A stretch of DNA of 6,453 nt from NCBI GenBank assembly GCA_023430565.1, contig JAEZAD010000284.1:1-6453 (forward strand), given 5' to 3'. This document shows positions 1 through 5,674 of the stretch, piece after piece (position 1 is the stretch's first letter; each line of letters starts with the position of its first letter). Under the pieces are notes generated by a model. It was not told the DNA's origin. It saw only the letters and a list, made by a program, of their open reading frames with translations, and searched no databases. The position numbers and the translations under genes are program-made. Origin of the DNA: Verrucomicrobiota bacterium. GTDB taxonomy: Bacteria > Verrucomicrobiota > Verrucomicrobiia > Opitutales > Opitutaceae.

Positions 1-1385
1 AACGGCTGCCCGATCAACTGCAGGCCGATCGGCAGCCCCGCCTTCGTAAAGCCACACGGCACGCTGATGCCTGGCAGGCCCGCGAGATTCACGCCGATCG
101 TGTAGATGTCGCAGAGATACATCGCGAGCGGATCGCTCTTCTCGCCGATCTTGAACGCCGGCACCGGCGACGTCGGCGTCAGCAGCGCGTCCACCTCTTT
201 GTAGGCGTCCAGAAAATCCTGCCGGATCAGCGTCCGCACCTTCTGCGCCCGGCCATAATACGCGTCGTAGTAGCCGCTCGAGAGCACATAGGTGCCAAGG
301 ATGATGCGGCGTTTCACTTCCGCACCGAAACCTTCCGCGCGCGATTTGAAATACAGATCGACAATGTCCTTCGCCTCCTTCGAGCGATGCCCGTAGCGAA
401 TGCCGTCGTAGCGCGCGAGGTTCGACGACGCCTCCGCCGTCGCGATGATATAATACGTATCGAGGCAATACCGCGTGTGCGGCAGCGCTACCTCTTTGAT
501 CTCGCAACCCTGCGCCCGGTAAAACGCGATCGCCTGCTCCACCGCCGCGCCGACCTCCGGGTCCAAACCGTCACCGAAATACTCCTTCGGAATCCCGAGT
601 TTCCACGGGCCTTTCCGCGCGCCGAGCTCCGCCCGATAATTCGGAATCTCAGCCTTGAACGACGTCGAATCGCGTTCGTCATGCCCCGCGATCGCACCGA
701 GCACGATCGCCGCGTCTTCGACCGACCGCGTGAACGGGCCGATTTGATCGAGCGACGACGCAAACGCGATCAACCCGAAACGCGACACCAACCCATACGT
801 CGGCTTCATCCCCACCACGCCGCACAACGCCGCCGGCTGCCGAATCGATCCGCCCGTGTCCGAACCGAGCGTCGCGATCGCTTCGCCCGCCGCGAGCGCC
901 GCCGCACTCCCGCCCGACGAGCCGCCGGGCACGCGCGTCGTATCCCAAGGATTGGCCGTCGGCCCGAAGGCCGAATTCTCCGTCGAGGACCCCATCGCGA
1001 ACTCGTCGAGATTCAACCGACCCCAGCAGATCGCGCCGGCGTTTTTCAACTTCGTCGTCACGGTCGCGTCGTAGGGCGACACGAAGTTCGCCAGCATCCT
1101 GCTCGATGCCGTCAGCGGCTGACCTTCGACCGCGATCACGTCTTTCAGGCCGACGGGAATACCCTCGAGTGGCCCACGCGCTTCGCCCCGCGCGCGCCGC
1201 GCGTCCGACGCTTCGGCTTGTTTCAGCGCATCCGCCTCATCGAACGAGTTAAACGCATGGACTCGTGGTTCGACCGCCTTGGTGCGCGCGATCACGGAGC
1301 GCATGAGCTCGACGGACGAGAGCTGCCTGGCGTCGAGCGCGGCGGCTAGTTGCGCGAGCGGTTGGTAGAAGAGATCGGACGACAT
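1..1385 (-). CDS. gatA: Glu-tRNA(Gln)/Asp-tRNA(Asn) amidotransferase subunit A (3' end missing)
   Basis: GatA is the glutaminase subunit of the cytoplasmic GatCAB complex. It releases ammonia from glutamine, which GatB uses to convert Glu-tRNA(Gln) to Gln-tRNA(Gln) and/or Asp-tRNA(Asn) to Asn-tRNA(Asn). I translated 461 codons with no internal stop; the frame leaves the window at base 1. Family members are about 485 residues, so roughly 20-30 C-terminal residues are missing. The amidase signature is complete: catalytic Lys81 in GLKD, cis-Ser156 in PGGSSGGS and nucleophile Ser180 in DTGGSIRQPA. Each lies two residues after its S. aureus GatA equivalent (79, 154, 178). The ATG at 1385-1383 is decided by an in-frame TAA only three codons upstream (1394-1392). 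No Shine-Dalgarno sequence precedes it. It follows gatC by 76 bp, almost all palindromic repeat. Identification is very secure. Confidence 0.97.
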   Translation of the reverse strand, partial: MSSDLFYQPLAQLAAALDARQLSSVELMRSVIARTKAVEPRVHAFNSFDEADALKQAEASDARRARGEARGPLEGIPVGLKDVIAVEGQPLTASSRMLANFVSPYDATVTTKLKNAGAICWGRLNLDEFAMGSSTENSAFGPTANPWDTTRVPGGSSGGSAAALAAGEAIATLGSDTGGSIRQPAALCGVVGMKPTYGLVSRFGLIAFASSLDQIGPFTRSVEDAAIVLGAIAGHDERDSTSFKAEIPNYRAELGARKGPWKLGIPKEYFGDGLDPEVGAAVEQAIAFYRAQGCEIKEVALPHTRYCLDTYYIIATAEASSNLARYDGIRYGHRSKEAKDIVDLYFKSRAEGFGAEVKRRIILGTYVLSSGYYDAYYGRAQKVRTLIRQDFLDAYKEVDALLTPTSPVPAFKIGEKSDPLAMYLCDIYTIGVNLAGLPGISVPCGFTKAGLPIGLQLIGQP

Positions 1386-1389
1386 TCTG

Positions 1390-1457
1390 TTTTACAGGAG
1401 GAAACAGAGGAAACGGAGGGAAGGCTGGCTCTGTGTTCTCCGTTGCCTCCTGTGAAA
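1390..1457. repeat. 68 bp imperfect palindrome filling the gatC-gatA gap
   Basis: Arms 1390-1418 and 1429-1457 pair at 29 positions around a 10-base loop: 23 Watson-Crick pairs, 3 G-T pairs and 3 mismatches (at 1402, 1406 and 1412). The outer 12 bp are unbroken apart from one G-T. Each arm is itself made of three related 9-mers: ACAGGAGGA, AACAGAGGA, AACGGAGGG on the left. The element starts four bases after the gatC stop and ends four bases before the gatA ATG. As plus-strand RNA the G-T pairs become G-U; as gatCA mRNA they become A-C mismatches (23/29 paired). The likely identity is a dispersed intergenic repeat. Its effect (mRNA stability, translational coupling or partial termination) cannot be told from sequence. 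Confidence 0.8.
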
Positions 1458-1461
1458 TCGG

Positions 1462-1752
1462 TTATTCCACGACCTTCGGGACCACGACCATGTTCTCGCG
1501 CTGAGCCGGCGCATTGCGCAGTGCGGCATCGACCGGCAGCCCGGCGCTGGCGGCGTCGTCACGCCAGACGTTCTGCACGGCAAACGCGTGCGCCGTCGGC
1601 TCGACCCCGCTCACTTCCACCTTCGAAAGCTGCTCGATATGGTGCAGCACATCGCCGAGCTGTTGGGCGAATGTCGCTTTTTCTTCGGGCGTGAGCGCGA
1701 TCCGCGCGAGTTGCGCGACGTGCTCGATGTCCAGGGCGGGCGGCTGAGTCAT
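1462..1752 (-). CDS. gatC: Glu-tRNA(Gln)/Asp-tRNA(Asn) amidotransferase subunit C
   Basis: GatC is the small subunit of GatCAB. It wraps around the GatA-GatB interface and stabilises the complex. The protein is 96 residues, the normal family length. It opens with MTQPPALDIEHVAQLARIAL, matching the family pattern of an N-terminal helix with xVxxLAxLARIxL, then TPEE. The segment LGDVLHHIEQL follows, then VEPTAHAF (the family's gVePtxh motif) and a C-terminal LRNAPAQRENMVVVPKVVE, the typical 'R...f.VPkvv' ending. The ATG at 1752 was chosen because the homology begins there. The frame runs open further upstream to 1962, but that extension is unlike any GatC and overlaps the divergent regulator gene. 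No Shine-Dalgarno sequence is seen before the start. The gene is first in the visible gatC-gatA pair and is divergent from the response regulator. Confidence 0.96.
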   Translation of the reverse strand: MTQPPALDIEHVAQLARIALTPEEKATFAQQLGDVLHHIEQLSKVEVSGVEPTAHAFAVQNVWRDDAASAGLPVDAALRNAPAQRENMVVVPKVVE

Positions 1753-1900
1753 GGCGAGGCGAACGGCCGAGCGTGTGTCCGCCCGAAAGCTTGGCAACCG
1801 GCAAAATCGGCGCCACCGCACCGCGGATGCATTCTTCCACTCAACCGCGGGCCGCCGCGTCCGATGAAGGAAACCCAAACCCTTTCCCCCCACCCGATCC
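1753..1900. other. Divergent intergenic region between gatC and the response regulator
   Basis: This 148 bp gap must hold the start signals for gatC (leftward) and the response regulator (rightward). I see no convincing sigma-70 -35/-10 pair in either direction. Small features are two CCGCGG palindromes at 1821-1826 and 1845-1850, 24 bp apart, and a C-rich run just before the regulator's ATG. An out-of-frame ATG at 1864 opens a 19-codon reading frame that ends at 1923, inside the regulator gene. None is strong enough to call an operator or promoter. Confidence 0.4.
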
Positions 1901-3103
1901 ATGAAAGTTCTGGTCGTCGATGATGACGTCGTCGCCAGAAAAGTGCTTGGCGCGTTCCTCAAGCAATCGAACTACGAGATGTCGATTGTCGAGGACGGGC
2001 AAAGCGCTTTTCGCGCGTTGACCGCGCCTGATGCTCCGCATGTCGCGATCGTCGACTGGATGATGCCGGATATCACCGGCCCGGAACTCTGCGCGAAACT
2101 GCGCAATCACGCCTTCGCCGTGCAGCCTTACCTGCTGATGTTGAGCGGGCGGAAGGAAAAGACCGACATCGCCGCGGCGCTCGATGCGGGCGCGGACGAC
2201 TTCATTTCAAAGCCTTTCAACATCCAGGAAATGCAGGCGCGCCTGCGCGTGGCGACGCGCGCCATCGAGCGTCAGCTCGCTCTGCTCCAGCAGGTCGACG
2301 AGCTCCGGGCCGACCTGGCGAAAGAACGCGCCCGCACGCCGCCCTCCACCGCGTCACCCACCGACGTCTCGGCGTCCGTCGACGCGCCCCGGCCCAAATG
2401 CGACGTCCCGCGCACGGGAATGGCGCTGCTCGATCCACACCAAATCGACACGGTTGTGGCCAGCGCCCTGCGGCATGCCGGACAGAAGCATGCGCCGCGG
2501 CGGCTCACGCGATGCGACGAAACCCTCCGGCGCGTCGCGTGGGCCGGCGTTCTGCTCACGAAAGAAGAAGCGTGGGTCGACCTTTTCGTCGAAACCAACG
2601 CAGCCGGCGCGAAGCTGCTGCTTGATCAAGCGCACGCGGGTTCGCCGCCCCTCCGCGACCCGCGCGATTACTGCGAACGACTGCAAACATCGCTGCGCGA
2701 TTCGCTCGCTTCCGTTCTCCGCGCGATGGGTTGCGAGGTCCAGACGCCGTTGCCCGCCGCGACGGTGGACGCCGGCCGTGGCGCGCTTCCGCTCGGTGAC
2801 CGGCCGGTCCACCGACACGCCTACGGCGTCGGCGAAGCCGAGCTCACGTTCGCTTTCGTGGAGCAATCGTGCCCGCTGCGGGAAAAAACGGCCGGGCGAC
2901 TGCAGCCGTTCGATGTGCTTGCTTCACCTTACCCGCCGCCGAGCACGCACCACATTCCCCTGTTGCGCGCCGGCGTCGTGCTGAAGGAACAGCTCATCGA
3001 AAAGCTGCACGACTTCGCGTCGGCGACCGCGACCGAAGTTCCGCCGGTGCTGGTGCACACGCCGTCCCCGATCGCGCTGCAATTTCAGATGGAACGGGTC
3101 TGA
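1901..3103 (+). CDS. Orphan response regulator: receiver domain plus CheX-like C-terminal region
   Basis: The 400-residue cytoplasmic protein begins with a complete receiver domain (about 1-118). It has the acidic pair Asp7/Asp8, phosphoacceptor Asp52 in VDWMMP, Ser82 in LSG (switch Ser/Thr position), Phe101 and Lys104 in SKPF, so it should be phosphorylatable. Residues about 118-145 form a likely coiled coil (RAIERQLALLQQVDELRADL), followed by a Pro/Ser/Thr-rich linker to about 170. Residues about 172-325 show a helix, two strands (AGVLL, AWVDLFVE), two helices, MGCEVQTPLPAATV and a final strand (ELTFAFV). This is the element order of CheX/CheC-type domains and is inferred by eye. The ExxN phosphatase motif is not clear; the nearest is E259-x-x-Q262. 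Residues 330-400 match nothing I recognise. No DNA-binding or output-enzyme domain is visible and no kinase gene is nearby. The start is the first ATG, with receiver homology beginning immediately. Confidence 0.9.
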   Translation: MKVLVVDDDVVARKVLGAFLKQSNYEMSIVEDGQSAFRALTAPDAPHVAIVDWMMPDITGPELCAKLRNHAFAVQPYLLMLSGRKEKTDIAAALDAGADDFISKPFNIQEMQARLRVATRAIERQLALLQQVDELRADLAKERARTPPSTASPTDVSASVDAPRPKCDVPRTGMALLDPHQIDTVVASALRHAGQKHAPRRLTRCDETLRRVAWAGVLLTKEEAWVDLFVETNAAGAKLLLDQAHAGSPPLRDPRDYCERLQTSLRDSLASVLRAMGCEVQTPLPAATVDAGRGALPLGDRPVHRHAYGVGEAELTFAFVEQSCPLREKTAGRLQPFDVLASPYPPPSTHHIPLLRAGVVLKEQLIEKLHDFASATATEVPPVLVHTPSPIALQFQMERV

Positions 3104-3111
3104 GACCCCGT
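3094..3111. terminator. Weak possible bidirectional hairpin between convergent genes
   Basis: Bases 3094-3100 (ACGGGTC) pair with 3104-3111 (GACCCCGT) with one bulged C, enclosing the TGA stop of the response regulator as the loop. The gap to the pheT stop is only 20 bp, so a shared terminator is plausible. There is no T-run on either strand, which makes intrinsic termination doubtful. Pairing is seen directly; the function is a guess. Confidence 0.3.
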
Positions 3112-3123
3112 CCGACTTGGGCG

Positions 3124-5580
3124 CTATTTCCGCACGGTCCAGCCGCTCGTTTTCACGATCTCGTCCTGAATTTTCTGAAAGGCCGCGTTCACTTCGTCGT
3201 CGGTCAAGGTGCGATCCGCCGCGCGGAACGTGAGCGCGAAGGCGAGACTTTTCTTTCCTTCCGGCAAGCCCGCGCCCTCATAAACGTCGAACACCGCCAC
3301 GCGCTCGACGGCGAACGCGTTGCCGGCCGCCGCTCGCGCCACTTTCGTGAGCTGCTTGCGCACGTCGTCCGCCGGAGTCGCCGCATCAACCACGAGCGCG
3401 ACATCGCGCAGCGCGGCGGGAAACAGACTGAAGTCGCTGTAACGACGGCGCACGCTTTCGGACGTGATCTGCTCGGGCAGAATGGCGAAGAACCCGGCGT
3501 AGACCTTGCCTTCGACGCCGAGCGATTTCGCGAGCGCGAGATCGACGAGACCAAAGCGCGCTGTCCAGCCCTGCGCCATGTCGCCTGCACCCGCCGCATG
3601 ATTCTGCTGCCAGCCCAAGGTGGGCGCCGCCATCGGCGCGATCGGCTGCCGCACCAGATCGATTCCGGCCATCGCCGCGAGAGCGGTGACGTGATGTTTA
3701 GCGGTGTAGAAATCCGCCGCTTCACGCTGCTTCCAGCGGCGCTCCGCGTCGTCGGCGATCACGAACGCCACAGCCGCGCACTCGACCACCTGGCCATTGC
3801 GTTCGATGAAGACGCGGCCGGTTTCGCAAAGCCGCGACACGCCGACTCCGCGCGACTGGTTGAGCTTCAGCGTTTCGAGCAGCCCGGAAACGAGCGTCGG
3901 CCGCAGGTGCGACTGGTCTTCGACAAAAGGATTCGCCAGTGCCAGTTCGGCAGCCGCCGCCGAGGATACGGAAATCGCCACTTCTTTCGCCGGCCGCAGC
4001 GTGTAGTTCACGCACTCGTGAAAATCGTGGCCGACGAGATAGTCGGTCACGCGGCGGTTGAAGAGCACGATCGGATCGTCATCACCGACGAGCCCCGGCG
4101 AACTCACAACAGTCGCGGGGATTTTCTCCGTGCCGTAGAGCCGAAGCACTTCCTCGACGAGGTCGATCGGGCGATCGAGATCGTCGCGCCAGCTCGGGAT
4201 GCTCACCGTCCACGCCGGACCGCGGCGTTCGGTCGGTTCCTCGCGTGTGATGGCGAGCTCGAGCGATTCGAACGCCGCCCGCATATTTTCCGCCGGGATG
4301 TCGAAGCCCAGTTTCTCCGAGATGTAGTCGTGGGTGACGACGATTTCGCGCTGCCATGGCACGTCGCCGCCGAGTTTGAACGCAGGTCCGACCACCTGGC
4401 CGCCGGCGGTTTCAATGATGAGATCGATCGCGCGCCACGCCGCCTCGAGCGTGGCGTGCGGATCCACCCCGCGCTCGTAGCGATAAGCAGAATCGGACGT
4501 CAGGCCGAGCGCCCGTGAAGTCGCGCGAACGGACTGGCGTTTGAAGATCGCGCACTCGAGCACGAGGTCCGTCGTGTCGTCGCTCACGCCGGAGTTTTCC
4601 CCGCCCATGATGCCGGCGACGACGACCGGCTTCTGCGCGTCGGCGATCACGAGCATGCGGTGGTTGAGCGTGCGCTCCTTGTTGTCGAGCGTGGCGATCT
4701 TTTCGCCGTCGGTGGCGGGCCGGACGACGATTTCGTTGCCGCCGAGCTTGCGCGCGTCGAAGGCGTGCAGCGGCTGGCCGGTCTCGAGCATCACGTAGTT
4801 GCCGACGTCGACGACGTTGTTGATCGGACGCAGCCCGACCGCAGCGAGCCGGCGCTGCATCCATTCGGGCGACGGGCCGATCTTTACGCCGGTGATCACG
4901 TGCGCGGTGTAGAGCGGGCAGAGCTCGGGCGCGGTGACGGAGACGTTGCGCAGCAAATCGGTGCGCGCGGGTGCATCGGGCAGCTCGCCGCGGAATGTTT
5001 CCTGCGGATACTTCAGCGGAAGTTTGAACCACGCCGCGAGTTCGCGCGCGATGCCGAGGTGCGAGAGGCAGTCGGGCCGGTTCGGCGTGATCTCGATGTC
5101 GAACACCGTGTCGCCGGGCGGAAGCACGTCGTTGATCGGCGTGCCGAGCGCGGGAGAGCCGGAGAGGATCAACAGGCCTGCGTGCTCGCTGCCGAGGCCG
5201 AGTTCGTCGGGCGCGCACATCATGCCGTCGGATGACTGGCCGCGGATCTTCGATTGTTTGATGACGAAGTTGCCGGGCAGCACGGCGCCGGGGAGCGCGA
5301 CGGGCACCCGGTTGCCGGCGTCGCAATTCGGCGCGCCGCAGACGATCGTCTTCACGCCGCCGGCGGAGCCGACGTCGACCGTGCAGACGGAGAGTTTGTC
5401 GGCGTTGGGGTGTTTCGCCCGCGTGAGGATTTCTCCGACGACGACGCTCTCGAGCTTCGGCGCGCCGGTGGAGATGACGTTCTCGACCTCGAAGCCGAGG
5501 AAAGTGATCGCGCGGCAGATTTCGTCCGCCGAAGCGGTGAGGTCGACGTAGTCGCGGAGCCAGTTGAGGGAAATTTTCAT
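3124..5580 (-). CDS. pheT: Phenylalanyl-tRNA synthetase beta subunit
   Basis: This is the beta subunit of the (alpha-beta)2 synthetase that attaches phenylalanine to tRNA(Phe); it binds tRNA and edits mischarged Tyr-tRNA(Phe). The protein is 818 residues (E. coli 795). In order, it has an N-terminal MKISLNWLRDYVDL segment, an OB-fold tRNA-binding domain (about 40-150, with HPNADKLSVC and SKIRGQSSDGMMC) and a B3/B4 editing domain (about 213-390). The editing domain includes PLHAFD with His272, GIMGGENSGVSDD, and Glu342 in LECAIF, aligning with E. coli Glu334. Then come a B5 domain (about 408-480), the catalytic-like core (about 490-705) and an FDX-ACB anticodon-binding domain (about 712-818). 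The ATG at 5580 is chosen because family homology starts there. An upstream in-frame ATG at 5616 would add 12 residues encoded by repeat DNA. No Shine-Dalgarno sequence is visible. The gene follows pheS by 94 bp and is convergent with the response regulator. Confidence 0.98.
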   Translation of the reverse strand: MKISLNWLRDYVDLTASADEICRAITFLGFEVENVISTGAPKLESVVVGEILTRAKHPNADKLSVCTVDVGSAGGVKTIVCGAPNCDAGNRVPVALPGAVLPGNFVIKQSKIRGQSSDGMMCAPDELGLGSEHAGLLILSGSPALGTPINDVLPPGDTVFDIEITPNRPDCLSHLGIARELAAWFKLPLKYPQETFRGELPDAPARTDLLRNVSVTAPELCPLYTAHVITGVKIGPSPEWMQRRLAAVGLRPINNVVDVGNYVMLETGQPLHAFDARKLGGNEIVVRPATDGEKIATLDNKERTLNHRMLVIADAQKPVVVAGIMGGENSGVSDDTTDLVLECAIFKRQSVRATSRALGLTSDSAYRYERGVDPHATLEAAWRAIDLIIETAGGQVVGPAFKLGGDVPWQREIVVTHDYISEKLGFDIPAENMRAAFESLELAITREEPTERRGPAWTVSIPSWRDDLDRPIDLVEEVLRLYGTEKIPATVVSSPGLVGDDDPIVLFNRRVTDYLVGHDFHECVNYTLRPAKEVAISVSSAAAAELALANPFVEDQSHLRPTLVSGLLETLKLNQSRGVGVSRLCETGRVFIERNGQVVECAAVAFVIADDAERRWKQREAADFYTAKHHVTALAAMAGIDLVRQPIAPMAAPTLGWQQNHAAGAGDMAQGWTARFGLVDLALAKSLGVEGKVYAGFFAILPEQITSESVRRRYSDFSLFPAALRDVALVVDAATPADDVRKQLTKVARAAAGNAFAVERVAVFDVYEGAGLPEGKKSLAFALTFRAADRTLTDDEVNAAFQKIQDEIVKTSGWTVRK

Positions 5581-5589
5581 AATATGGCT

Positions 5590-5669
5590 AAGCGCAAAGG
5601 CGCAAAGTTCGCGCAAAGTTCGCGAAGAGGGCTTTGCGAACCTTCGCGGCTCTTCGCGTCTTCGCGCTT
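5590..5669. repeat. 80 bp imperfect palindrome with GCGCAAAG repeats in the pheS-pheT gap
   Basis: The octamer GCGCAAAG occurs three times (5592-5599, 5600-5607, 5611-5618), and the 14-mer GCGCAAAGTTCGCG twice with an 11 bp period (5600-5613, 5611-5624). Outer arms 5590-5607 and 5652-5669 pair at 16 of 18 positions, including one G-T. An inner stem 5619-5627/5632-5640 has 9 pairs (one G-T) around AGGG. Both stems share one symmetry axis, and the stretch between them pairs poorly. The element lies within the 94 bp between the pheS stop and the pheT start. I recall similar 'GCAAAG'-type dispersed repeats in several bacterial phyla, but that is memory rather than a search. It is probably a non-coding mobile or dispersed repeat; an influence on pheT expression is possible. 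Confidence 0.75.
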
Positions 5670-5674
5670 CATCT

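Noticed and set aside
387..1349. A 320-codon plus-strand open frame opposite gatA
   Set aside because: The minus strand encodes a complete amidase signature across this interval. The plus-strand product is an arginine-rich low-information shadow.
1821..1850. Two CCGCGG palindromes as a possible operator
   Set aside because: Six-base GC palindromes are common in DNA of this composition and there is no further symmetry around them.
1864..1923. Short 19-codon upstream frame overlapping the response regulator start
   Set aside because: No ribosome binding site, no conservation evidence, and the length is expected by chance; kept only as a note in the intergenic entry.
1753..1962. Extended gatC reading frame up to 1962
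   Set aside because: The extension has no similarity to GatC, crosses the divergent regulator start, and the normal 96-residue length is reached from 1752.
2869..4518. A 549-codon plus-strand open frame opposite pheT
   Set aside because: It is antisense to clear pheT coding sequence, its product is rich in Arg/His/Ala with no recognisable domain, and long antisense frames are expected in GC-rich genes.
5581..5616. Upstream in-frame ATG extending pheT by 12 residues
   Set aside because: The extra residues are encoded by repeat DNA and family homology begins exactly at the ATG at 5580.
5590..5669. Repeats in the pheS-pheT gap considered as a CRISPR array
   Set aside because: Units are 8-14 bp, adjacent or overlapping, with no spacers of regular length and no cas genes nearby.
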